Source of the DNA: Bauldia litoralis
GTDB taxonomy: Bacteria; Pseudomonadota; Alphaproteobacteria; Rhizobiales; Kaistiaceae
DNA: 64,000 nucleotides
Assembly (NCBI RefSeq): GCF_900104485.1
Contig: NZ_FMXQ01000011.1
Coordinates: forward strand, 1 to 64,000
Direction: 5' to 3'
Position 1 is the stretch's first letter, and every line of letters starts with the position of its first letter. Position numbers and translations under genes: made by a program. Below the pieces are notes generated by a model. The model did no database searches. It was given only the letters and a program-made list of their open reading frames with translations, and was not told where the DNA came from. Positions 36,047 through 44,188 of the stretch are shown here, piece after piece.

Positions 36047-37240
36047 TCAGCGATCGCCCCAGGCCGGGGTCGGGAAGCGCACGGTCGCGGTTGCGTTGGC
36101 TTCCGGCGCCAGGATGTGACGCTCGCCGTCCTGGATCTGCATGACGTAGATCTTCTTGCCAGTCTGGACGCCGGTTTCCGGATCGACCTTGTAGGTTCCG
36201 AAGACGGTCGGGACTTCCAGCGTGCGAAGCGCCTTGGAGATCTTGGCATCGTCGAGTTCGCCGGCCGATTCGACCGCAGCGGCCATCACCTGGGCCAGTC
36301 CATAGGAGGTGGCCACGTCCTCGACCGGCTCCTCGCCATACTCTTCCGTATAGCCGGCGATGAAGGCATCGACGCCTTCGAGGGCGGTCAGGCTCGGCTC
36401 CCATTCGGTGGTGCCGAAGACGTATTCGGCACTGTCGCCGAGCAGCCGGACAAACTCCGGATCGACCGGTGCGATGGTGAAGTAGAAGGCCTTGGGATTG
36501 AGGTCGTTCTCCTTCGCCTGGCGCAGGATCTGGACCGCATCCTCACCGCCGGTGCCGCCAACGACGAGATCGGGGTTGGCGCTGCGCGCCTTGGTCAGGA
36601 GCGCGGTGAAGTCGGTGGTGTCCGCACCGTAGGTCTCGTGCATCACCACTTCCAGACCAAGCTCCTCGGCATTCTTCGCCGCCGCATCGCCGAAGCCGGT
36701 CGTATACGTCAGCTCGTTGTTGAGGATCGCGACGGTCTTGATGCCGTCCATGTCGGCGATGAACCGCATGGGGACACCGACATAGTCGTAGCTCGACGGA
36801 AGCAGGCCATTCACATGCTGGTAGCCGCGGCCCCAGATGGCATCGAGCGTCGCGCCGCCGGTGACCATCGGCTTCCCGTATTTCTCGGCCACGGTCGTCG
36901 CCGGCATGGTCATGTCGTCGCTCCACGGCGCGAGCAGGACATCGACCTCGTCTTCCGTGATCAGTCGCTCGTAGAGGCGCGCCGTCGTTGTCGGATCGGA
37001 CGCATCGTCGTAGATCTTGACCTCGACCGGCCGGTCGAGCAGGCCGCCGGCGGCGTTGACCTGCTTCTCCCACAGCTCATAGCCACGGCGATTGTATTCG
37101 CCGGCATCGGCGCCCCACCCTGTCAGCGGCAGCACGCCGCCAAACACGATCGGGTCTCCACTTTGCGCAAACGCGGCGCTACCGAAACCGATGGAGATCG
37201 TCGCCGCCAGGGCGGTCTTTTTAACCAGATCGACGAGCAT
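36047..37240 (-). CDS. HAAT-type ABC transporter substrate-binding protein
   Basis: A 397-residue periplasmic binding protein of the Peripla_BP_6 (Leu/Ile/Val, amide) type. I start at ATG 37240 behind aaggagag; an upstream ATG at 37273 would place 11 odd residues before the signal peptide. Residues 1-25 are the signal peptide (FGSAAFAQ). The mature start DPIVFGGVLPLTGWGADAG is typical of the family. It probably binds an amino acid, amide or ureide for the Liv proteins encoded downstream, and is the first gene of that operon. Confidence 0.92.
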   Translation of the reverse strand: MLVDLVKKTALAATISIGFGSAAFAQSGDPIVFGGVLPLTGWGADAGEYNRRGYELWEKQVNAAGGLLDRPVEVKIYDDASDPTTTARLYERLITEDEVDVLLAPWSDDMTMPATTVAEKYGKPMVTGGATLDAIWGRGYQHVNGLLPSSYDYVGVPMRFIADMDGIKTVAILNNELTYTTGFGDAAAKNAEELGLEVVMHETYGADTTDFTALLTKARSANPDLVVGGTGGEDAVQILRQAKENDLNPKAFYFTIAPVDPEFVRLLGDSAEYVFGTTEWEPSLTALEGVDAFIAGYTEEYGEEPVEDVATSYGLAQVMAAAVESAGELDDAKISKALRTLEVPTVFGTYKVDPETGVQTGKKIYVMQIQDGERHILAPEANATATVRFPTPAWGDR

Positions 37241-37269
37241 TCTGCTCTCCTTCAAAAATATAGTCAGAG

Positions 37270-37298
37270 GCATAAAAACAACCAGTTGGTTAGTTCAA
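37270..37298 (-). promoter_or_regulatory. Operon promoter with embedded TetR-type operator
   Basis: On the minus strand TTGAAC (37293-37298) and TTATGC (37270-37275) form a -35/-10-like pair with a 17-bp spacer, 30 bp upstream of the binding-protein start. The inverted repeat AACCA-GT-TGGTT (37280-37291) sits wholly in the spacer. It contains ACCA-N2-TGGT, the core of the RutR consensus. The -10 is a weak match, so the promoter is tentative; the palindrome is plain. Confidence 0.55.
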
Positions 37299-37600
37299 CT
37301 TTACCAACGATGGCGCTCCCGTCAAGATGGCCTTTCATCGACGGCAAGCTTGAGGTTTCATGAGTGTCGGAATTGTTGGGATGGCGCTCGTTGGATGCGG
37401 TTCAGGAATGAGTCCTTGACCTTACCTTAGTTCTCTCTCGCTCTGCCGAGTTCACCCTTTCTTCCGCGACAGAGAGAGTTTGATCCCAGCGCCTTCCCCT
37501 CTACCAAACCGGGCTCCTTCACGCTTCATCCTTCTCCCGTTATCGATCGCGAAAGGACGTCGACCGTGCGCGGGTATCTCCGAACGCGGTTCTCCCGAAC
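37299..37600. other. Gene-free spacer upstream of the Liv-type operon
   Basis: About 300 bp with no gene on either strand. It holds copy 2 of the dispersed repeat (37470-37507). It separates the Liv-type operon promoter from the 3' end of the Lrp-family gene. Confidence 0.5.
37470..37507. repeat. Dispersed repeat, copy 2
   Basis: Same 18-bp cagagagagtttgatccc as at 22968, followed by the related c-cttcccctctaccaa. Similarity falls off outside this block. Confidence 0.55.
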
Positions 37601-38065
37601 TTATACCGGCAGGTCGCGGCCGTTGAGGATAGCTTCCATCGTCGTGTAGGACGTCACGGCCTCCAGCTCGACCTTGGCGATGATGCGTTGGTAGACGCGG
37701 TCGTAGTCGTTCATGTCGGCCGCCACGACCTTCAGCATGTAGTCGTAGTCCCCGGCAATTCGGTAGAAATCGATCACGTTGGGAATCGCCGATACCTCCC
37801 TGCGGAAGGTCTCGAGCCACCGGCTGGAATGCTGGCGGGTGCGGATCATCATGAAGATCGTCAGCTCAAGTCCGACGGCGGCCCCGTCGAGCCGGATGGT
37901 GTGTCCGGTAATCAGGCCGGATTCCTCAAGCGCCTTCAGTCGCCGCCAGCAGGCGTTCTGCGACATGCCGATTTCTTCCGCGAGCTGACGCTGCGATCGG
38001 GCACTGTCGCGCTGAAGCGCGCGCAGGATGCGTCGATCGAATTCATCGATCCGGGGCATTTTCAT
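37601..38065 (-). CDS. Lrp/AsnC-family transcriptional regulator
   Basis: A 154-residue feast/famine regulator. Residues ~7-65 are the winged helix-turn-helix (LDxxD-like start FDRRILRALQRD, then QRQLAEEIGMSQNACWRRLK), and ~75-150 the RAM ligand-binding domain (IAGDYDYMLKVVAADMNDYD). It is divergent from the class V aminotransferase gene with a 111-bp spacer, the common arrangement in which the regulator controls the adjacent enzyme in response to an amino acid. Confidence 0.93.
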   Translation of the reverse strand: MKMPRIDEFDRRILRALQRDSARSQRQLAEEIGMSQNACWRRLKALEESGLITGHTIRLDGAAVGLELTIFMMIRTRQHSSRWLETFRREVSAIPNVIDFYRIAGDYDYMLKVVAADMNDYDRVYQRIIAKVELEAVTSYTTMEAILNGRDLPV

Positions 38066-38176
38066 CGATCAAATGACCCAAGTCTTGTGGCTATAAGGGG
38101 ATTTTAGGCCCAATTTATTGATCCCGACTGTGAATATGATCGTCAAGCCATTTCGTGCCTCAAGGACTGTTTTCCC
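38066..38176. promoter_or_regulatory. Divergent promoter region, Lrp regulator and aminotransferase-fold gene
   Basis: A 111-bp AT-richer spacer between two divergent starts. No single operator stands out, as is usual for Lrp-type sites, which are degenerate. Confidence 0.4.
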
Positions 38177-39637
38177 ATGCCGCCTGACGACGCTCTCCTC
38201 GCCTTCGCTGCCTCGCTCGCCGGCCCGGACCGCATCGCGGCGCTTCGGGCGGGCATCGTCGGCGAGGGGATCGAGATCCCCGGTCCCTTCGGGCCGCGGA
38301 AGCTCGTCTATGCCGACTATGTCGCCTCCGGGCGGGCGCTCCAGCAGGTCGAGGCGTTCATCGCCGGGTCGGTCCTGCCCTACTACGCCAACAGCCACAC
38401 CGAGGCCTCGTATTGCGGCGCCTACATCACGCGCCTGCGCAGCGCCGCCCGCGCCGCGATCGCCCGGCTTTGCGGTGCCGACGATCGCTTCGCCACCGTG
38501 TTCGTCGGCTCGGGCGCGACGGCCGGGATCAACCGGCTGGTCTCGCTCTTCGGCACCGACGAGGCCCGGCGCGCGGGACGGAAGACGGTGGTGCTGATCG
38601 GCCCCTACGAGCATCATTCGAACATCCTGCCCTGGCGGGAGAGCGGCGCTGACGTGATCGAGATCGCGGAAGCCGCAACCGGCGGTCCCGATCTCCTGGC
38701 GCTTGAAGCCGCGCTGATCGAAGCCGGTCCACAGGCGCTGAAGATCGGCGCCTTCTCGGCCGCCTCCAACGTCACCGGCATCGTGACCGACGCCGAGGCG
38801 GTGACCCGCCTGCTCAAGCGCCATGGCGCCCTGGCCGTATGGGACTATGCCGGGGGCGGCCCCTACCTCCCCATCGACGTTTGCGCGGGCACCGACGCCG
38901 GGAAGGACGCGGTGGTCGTATCGCCGCACAAGTTCCCCGGCGGGCCCGGCGCGTCAGGCGTGATGATCGTCCGCAAGGAGGCGGTGACCCGGGCGCGCCC
39001 GGTCCAGGCCGGCGGCGGCACAGTCCGTTTCGTCTCGCCCTGGGACCACAGCTACTCGACCGACATCGCGGTTCGCGAGGAGGCCGGGACGCCGAATGTG
39101 GTCGGCGACATCCGCGCGGCGCTCGCCTTCATCGTCAAGGACGCGATCGGCGAGGCGTTCATGGATCGGCGCCACGCGGAGCTGCGCCGGCGGGCGATCG
39201 AAACCTGGTCGAAGAACCCCAATATCGAGATCCTCGGTAACCCGCATGCCGGGCATGCATTGCCGATCTTTTCGCTTCGCATTCGCGACGTCCGCAGCGG
39301 CGACAGCATCCACCAGCAGCTCTTCACGCGGATGCTGTCGGATTGCTACGGCATCCAGGCACGCGGCGGCTGCGCCTGCGCCGGGCCGTACGCGCATCGC
39401 CTGCTCGGCATCGACCGGCAGGCCTCCGAAGCGCTGCACGCCGCCATCATCTCAGGCGATGAATTGCGCAAGCCCGGCTGGACCCGACTCAACCTGAGCG
39501 CCCTGATCGACGACGCAAAGGCCGACTTCATCATCAATGCCGTCGACAGTCTCGCGGCCGCCCCCTATCCGATGATCGACTCCTATCGGGCAGACGCCGC
39601 CACCGCGCGTTTCATCCCGCTCGGCGACGCCGCCTGA
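38177..39637 (+). CDS. Class V aminotransferase-fold PLP enzyme (cysteine-desulfurase-like)
   Basis: A 486-residue fold-type I PLP enzyme. The Schiff-base lysine is K252 in VVSPHKFPGGPG, and the PLP-Asp/His region is LAVWDYAGGGPYLP. EASYCGAYITRLR, GPYEHHSNILPWRE and the C-terminal RGGCACAGPYAHRLLG match the SufS/class V group, including a cysteine in the loop where desulfurases keep theirs. At ~486 residues it is about 80 longer than SufS, the excess lying at the two ends. It is not next to suf or isc genes, so a catabolic lyase or desulfurase role under the adjacent Lrp regulator is more likely. Substrate unknown. Confidence 0.85.
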   Translation: MPPDDALLAFAASLAGPDRIAALRAGIVGEGIEIPGPFGPRKLVYADYVASGRALQQVEAFIAGSVLPYYANSHTEASYCGAYITRLRSAARAAIARLCGADDRFATVFVGSGATAGINRLVSLFGTDEARRAGRKTVVLIGPYEHHSNILPWRESGADVIEIAEAATGGPDLLALEAALIEAGPQALKIGAFSAASNVTGIVTDAEAVTRLLKRHGALAVWDYAGGGPYLPIDVCAGTDAGKDAVVVSPHKFPGGPGASGVMIVRKEAVTRARPVQAGGGTVRFVSPWDHSYSTDIAVREEAGTPNVVGDIRAALAFIVKDAIGEAFMDRRHAELRRRAIETWSKNPNIEILGNPHAGHALPIFSLRIRDVRSGDSIHQQLFTRMLSDCYGIQARGGCACAGPYAHRLLGIDRQASEALHAAIISGDELRKPGWTRLNLSALIDDAKADFIINAVDSLAAAPYPMIDSYRADAATARFIPLGDAA

Positions 39638-39727
39638 CCTGCCTGGATCCGGCCGGCAGCGATTGCTGCAACAGACCCGCCTTTGTGCTTTGCTTGCGGC
39701 AGAGGACAATTGAAGGACACATGCCCC

Positions 39728-41635
39728 ATGCCGGATACCGCACGGCGGTCCGAGCGGGCTCCGGACACCGACGGGAATTCTCCGCAACCGACGCCAGCCC
39801 TCGCGGCAGAAGGCGACGGAGCCGCGACGGAGGAGACCCTCGCCCTGGCGGCGCTGATGCTCATGTCCCCGCGGCAGGTCTTGGCGCTGCAGGAGATTCT
39901 TGGCGCGCCCGACGGGGTGCCGCGCGACGACCCCGCCAGCGCACCGCTCGTCCAGGACATCCGCGCGCTCGGCCCGCTGCTCGATGTCGGTCCCACGCAT
40001 ATCCGGATCTCCAACCCGGCCCTTCGTCCCGCCTTCCAGTCCGCCCTCGCCCGTTACCGCCAGGTCAATGACCCCGTCGCGCGCATCCGCACCGACCTCA
40101 GCGAAGGCCGGATGGGGGATGCGCTTGCCGTCCTGGCGGAGAATGGCGGGGCGTTCCTGTCGATGATCCATGGCCTTGAGCGCGCGAGGGAGGTGGCAAG
40201 CCTGTTCCCGGAGGACGATGCCGAACGGCCGCCCGACGTGATGGTGCTGGATGTCGTCAATGCCATGAAGTCGGGCCAGCTCGTGCGCGCCGACATCCTC
40301 GTCGAGCGCATCCTCGGCCGGCAGCGCCTTCCGCCGCTCGATGTCGATCAGTCGAGCCTCGATTACCGGCTTGCGACCTTCCGCTTCGTCAAGGCGATCT
40401 ACGAGGACCAGCCGGTCGACGAGGCAGGCCTGGACCAGGTCTACCGCACATTGGCGCGGGTGCCGGTCGCCGCCGCGGTCGAGGCCGGGCTCCTGCATCA
40501 TGTGACGCTCGACGTCTATCTGCGCCAGGGCCAGTGGGCCGCAGCCGGCGAGGCGGCGCAACGCGCCCTCTTCTATTTCGAGCGCGCCGGCGCCAACGGC
40601 CTCGCCTTCTACGTCCAGCTCTACCTGATCGTCATCGACCTGGCGGTCGGCGATGTCGATGCCGCGGGCGAGGCGGTGGCAAGGGCCGCGCGGCTGAAGC
40701 GCCAGGCTCCCGAACTCACCGACAACGACAACCTGCTCCTCGTGTCCCTCCGCCTCATCCAGCAATACGAGGCCGGCGCACCCGAGGGCTGGGTCTCCCA
40801 CCTGATGACGGTCGAGGAATCGATCCCGGTGGGCGAACTGTGGCCGGCGATGGCCGAGCCGATCCTCACCTATGGACGCGCGGCGCTGGGGGCCCATGCA
40901 ACCCACGCGGCGGCGATCGCCTGGGTCCGCCGCTGGCGCGTCCACCAGCGGCGCTCCGACCGGTTCGAGAACCTCATCTCGGTACAGGAGATCCGGGCGT
41001 TGCAGGCGGCGAGGCGCTTCCAGGAAGCCGACGAGATGCTCGAACGCCTGGAGTCGGCCGCCAGCGTGTCGCACGAGATCGGCCTGCTGACCTCGGGCCT
41101 TGAACTGCACCCGCGATCGACGGAACTCGCAACGGCGCTGGCGTCGCTCACCCGCCGGGCCGACCTGCCACTCCGGCAGCTCGCCGAGATCCTGCTGCTC
41201 CAGGTGCGCTCGGCGCTGGCCCACGGCGACGAAGACGGGGCCTCGCGCCAGCTCGCGCGGCTTGTCGAGGCGGCGCCGCCGGAGCGCTTCGCCAGTTTCT
41301 ATCGCGAAAACCAGGCGGTGCTCGCCGAGGCCGTCACCAACCGATTGCTCCGCCATGTGCTGAAGCGGATGCCGCAACTGGCCCGCCGGCTCTCGGCGGT
41401 CCTCGGCGACGCCACGCCGGAGGTCGCCGACGACGGCGCCGGCCTGACGCGGCAGGAACGCCGCATCCTCGCGCTGCTTGTCGAAGGGCTCCCCAACAAG
41501 GCGATCGCCCGCCGCCTGGGGCTGGCGACGCCTACGGTCAAGTTTCATCTGACCCGCCTCTTCGCCAAGCTGGACTGCCGCAACCGTCGGGAAGCCGTCT
41601 CGGAAGCCCTGTCGCGCGGCCTGATTTCCACCTAA
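39728..41635 (+). CDS. LuxR-type regulator with helical repeat domain (MalT-like, no ATPase domain)
   Basis: A 635-residue protein starting at ATG 39728. The C-terminal ~60 residues are a LuxR/GerE helix-turn-helix (LTRQERRILALLVEGLPNKA, then TVKFHLTRLFAKLDCRNRRE). The preceding ~450 residues are Ala/Leu/Arg-rich helical hairpins like the MalT sensor repeats. No Walker A or B motif is visible, so the N-terminal ATPase of full-length MalT-type regulators is absent. It lies just upstream of and parallel with the OsmC-HyuA-HyuB-Opp operon and probably controls it. An upstream in-frame TTG at 39683 gives a poor N-terminus. Confidence 0.85.
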   Translation: MPDTARRSERAPDTDGNSPQPTPALAAEGDGAATEETLALAALMLMSPRQVLALQEILGAPDGVPRDDPASAPLVQDIRALGPLLDVGPTHIRISNPALRPAFQSALARYRQVNDPVARIRTDLSEGRMGDALAVLAENGGAFLSMIHGLERAREVASLFPEDDAERPPDVMVLDVVNAMKSGQLVRADILVERILGRQRLPPLDVDQSSLDYRLATFRFVKAIYEDQPVDEAGLDQVYRTLARVPVAAAVEAGLLHHVTLDVYLRQGQWAAAGEAAQRALFYFERAGANGLAFYVQLYLIVIDLAVGDVDAAGEAVARAARLKRQAPELTDNDNLLLVSLRLIQQYEAGAPEGWVSHLMTVEESIPVGELWPAMAEPILTYGRAALGAHATHAAAIAWVRRWRVHQRRSDRFENLISVQEIRALQAARRFQEADEMLERLESAASVSHEIGLLTSGLELHPRSTELATALASLTRRADLPLRQLAEILLLQVRSALAHGDEDGASRQLARLVEAAPPERFASFYRENQAVLAEAVTNRLLRHVLKRMPQLARRLSAVLGDATPEVADDGAGLTRQERRILALLVEGLPNKAIARRLGLATPTVKFHLTRLFAKLDCRNRREAVSEALSRGLIST

Positions 41636-41729
41636 CCCATACTTCTAATCAAAAAACCCATACCAAGGACGTATTGTCCCGCCATTCCCGGCGTCCGATC
41701 ATCGGCAGGCGAAAGACAAGGAGCCGACC

Positions 41730-42104
41730 GTGAACTGGACCGTCCAGATGGAGTATAGCCGCGACGGGGCATCGGACATCTGCTTCCCGGGCAGGGAAGA
41801 CGGGGCCAAGCCTCGACCGCCGGAGGCGGCGGTGCCGGTCGAGCAGTTGCTGGTCGCGGTTGCCTCCTGCTTCGCCCAGAGTTGCCACATCGTGCTTGGC
41901 GCCCGCGGCGAGGAACCCTGCGACATCCGCATCAGGGTCATCGGTGAAAAGGCCGGGAGCCCGCCCAACCGGCTCGAGCGCATCGACCTGACCTGCGAGC
42001 TGATCGGCATCGCTCCCGAACAGGCTGCCCGCATCAAGCGCGACGCCAAGCGGATCTGCACGGTGACCAACACCCTTGGCTGCGAGCTGGTGGTCGCCGA
42101 ATGA
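41730..42104 (+). CDS. OsmC-family protein
   Basis: A 124-residue small OsmC-like protein with GTG start 41730. The two redox cysteines expected for the family are in VASCFAQSC and ICTVTNTLGC. OsmC/Ohr proteins reduce organic peroxides with thiols, but short members also occur as accessory proteins in catabolic operons. Here its stop overlaps the HyuA start (ATGA), so it is made together with the hydantoinase subunits. Whether it is a detoxifier or a partner of the complex cannot be told. Confidence 0.82.
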   Translation: MNWTVQMEYSRDGASDICFPGREDGAKPRPPEAAVPVEQLLVAVASCFAQSCHIVLGARGEEPCDIRIRVIGEKAGSPPNRLERIDLTCELIGIAPEQAARIKRDAKRICTVTNTLGCELVVAE

Positions 42105-44188
42105 CCACGAGCACCAGCCAATGGAGCCTCGGCATCGACGTCGGCGGCACCTTCACCGACATCGTCTTGTCCGGCCGCGACGGCTCGCTTCACTCGACCA
42201 AGACCCCTTCGACCCCGGACCAGTCCGACGGCGTGCTGAACGGCATCGCCAAGGTCGCCGGGCAGATCGGCGCGACCGCCGAGAGCCTGCTGGCCGATTG
42301 CGGCATCATCGTTCACGGCACCACGGTCGCCACCAACGCGCTGCTCGAATATCGCGGCGCCAAGGTCGGGTTGATCACCACCGAGGGCTTCCGCGACGAG
42401 CTCGAATTTCGCCGTTCCTACAAGGAGAGCACGTTCAACCCGCGGCTCAAGGCGCCGCATGCGATCTGTCCCCGGCGGCTGCGGATCGGCGTCCCGGAGC
42501 GCGTGACGCACGACGGCACGGTGCTGATCCCGCTCGACGAAGACGCGGTCCGCCGAGCGGTGACCTTTCTGCTCGCCGAGGGCTGCGAGGCGATCACCGT
42601 CTGCTTCCTGTTCAGCTTCGTCGCTCCCGACCATGAACGGCGGGTTGGCGAGATCATCCGCGAGATGGCGCCGGACCTCTATGTCTCGCTCTCCTGCGAC
42701 GTGCTGCCGGAAATCCGCGAATACGAGCGAGTCTCGACCACGGTGGTCAACTCCTATGTCGGCCCCGCCATCCAGTCCTATGTCTCGCATCTCGACGACA
42801 AGCTGCGCGGCCGTGGCTTCACCGGCGAGCTGTTCATCATGCAGTCGAACGGCGGAATGCTGACCGCGTCGGAGACCGGCCGGAAGGCCGTCGGCACGCT
42901 TCTTTCCGGGCCGGCCGGCGGTGTGACCGCGGCGGGCTGGGTCGGCCAGCTCGCCGGCTATCGCGACCTGATGGTCGTCGACATGGGCGGCACCTCCTAC
43001 GACGTCTCGGTCATCCAGGACCTCAATCCGGCGACGACGACCGAAAGCTGGCTCGCCCGTTATCGGATCGCGCTACCGATGCTCGACATCCATACGGTCG
43101 GGGCCGGCGGCGGCTCGATCGCCTGGATCGACGACGGCGGCGCGCTTCGGGTCGGGCCCGAGTCGGCGGGGTCCCTCCCCGGCCCAGCATGCTACGGCCG
43201 CGGCGGCACCCGGCCAACGGTCACCGACGCGAATCTCGTCCTCGGCCTGCTCAACCCCGACTTCTTCCTCGGTGGCGAAATGAAGCTCGATGCCGCCGCG
43301 GCCGAGCGGGCGCTCACCGAACACATCGCCGAACCGCTCGGCATGCCCGTCCTCGACGCGGCGCAGGCGGTTTCGGAGATCGTCAACAGCAACATGGCCA
43401 ACGCCAGCCACCTGGTCACGACCCGGCGCGGCCTCGATCCGCGCGACTTCGCCCTCGTCGCGGCGGGTGGCGCCGGCGCACTCCATGCCGGTCGCCAGGC
43501 CGAACTCCTCGGCATCTCCTCGGTCATCGTGCCGGGGGCCGGACCGGTCTTCTGTGCCCTCGGCGATACGGTCGCGAATCTCAAGGTTTCCGGGTCGCGG
43601 ACCTATTTGGCGCGCCTTGCCGACCTCGACCTTGGCGATCTCAACCGGCGTTTCGAGGAGATCGAGACCGAAGCGCGCGGACGTCTCGCCGGCCAGAGCG
43701 TCACCGACGACTTCGACCTCCGTCGCAGCCTCGATCTCCGCTACGAGGGCGAGGTTCACGAGGTGGTGGTTCCGTTGCGGACCCGCACCCGGCGGATCAC
43801 CGCCCTCAATCTCGAAGCGACGATCCGAAGCTTCCACGACCTGCATGAAACGCTGTTCGCCCACAAGGATCCGGACCAACCGGTCGAACTCCTGACCATC
43901 CGCGTCGACGTCCTCGGTCTCCGCGAGCCACCACGGATGAAGGGCATGGAATTCGGCGACGAGGATCCCGCCTCGGCGCTCAAGGAACGTCGCCGGATCG
44001 TCTATGCCGACGGCGCGCACGAGACGAATGTCTACGACGGCGCCAGGCTGCACGCCGGCCACTTCATCACCGGCCCGGCCGCCATCGAATCCTGGGGAAC
44101 GACAATCATCGTCTGCCCCGGCCAGGAGGCGCTCATCGACGCCTACGGCAACTGCATCATCGAGAACGGGCGCGCCGGGGCTGCATGA
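42101..44188 (+). CDS. hyuA: Hydantoinase/oxoprolinase subunit A (ATP-grasping)
   Basis: A 695-residue HyuA-family protein. The N-terminal LGIDVGGTFTDIVLSG and the HGTTVATNALLEYRGAKVGL stretch are the family hallmarks, and VVDMGGTSYDVSVI is the second phosphate motif of the ASKHA-like ATPase. With HyuB it carries out ATP-dependent hydrolysis of cyclic amides (N-methylhydantoin, 5-oxoproline) or, in the acetone and acetophenone carboxylase relatives, phosphorylation-driven carboxylation. It is translationally coupled on both sides. The substrate here is unknown. Confidence 0.92.
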   Translation: MTTSTSQWSLGIDVGGTFTDIVLSGRDGSLHSTKTPSTPDQSDGVLNGIAKVAGQIGATAESLLADCGIIVHGTTVATNALLEYRGAKVGLITTEGFRDELEFRRSYKESTFNPRLKAPHAICPRRLRIGVPERVTHDGTVLIPLDEDAVRRAVTFLLAEGCEAITVCFLFSFVAPDHERRVGEIIREMAPDLYVSLSCDVLPEIREYERVSTTVVNSYVGPAIQSYVSHLDDKLRGRGFTGELFIMQSNGGMLTASETGRKAVGTLLSGPAGGVTAAGWVGQLAGYRDLMVVDMGGTSYDVSVIQDLNPATTTESWLARYRIALPMLDIHTVGAGGGSIAWIDDGGALRVGPESAGSLPGPACYGRGGTRPTVTDANLVLGLLNPDFFLGGEMKLDAAAAERALTEHIAEPLGMPVLDAAQAVSEIVNSNMANASHLVTTRRGLDPRDFALVAAGGAGALHAGRQAELLGISSVIVPGAGPVFCALGDTVANLKVSGSRTYLARLADLDLGDLNRRFEEIETEARGRLAGQSVTDDFDLRRSLDLRYEGEVHEVVVPLRTRTRRITALNLEATIRSFHDLHETLFAHKDPDQPVELLTIRVDVLGLREPPRMKGMEFGDEDPASALKERRRIVYADGAHETNVYDGARLHAGHFITGPAAIESWGTTIIVCPGQEALIDAYGNCIIENGRAGAA

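Noticed and set aside
39452-41548. Antisense open frame of 698 codons opposite the LuxR-type regulator
   Set aside because: High GC removes stop codons; the product has no family pattern and the plus strand has a clear helix-turn-helix.
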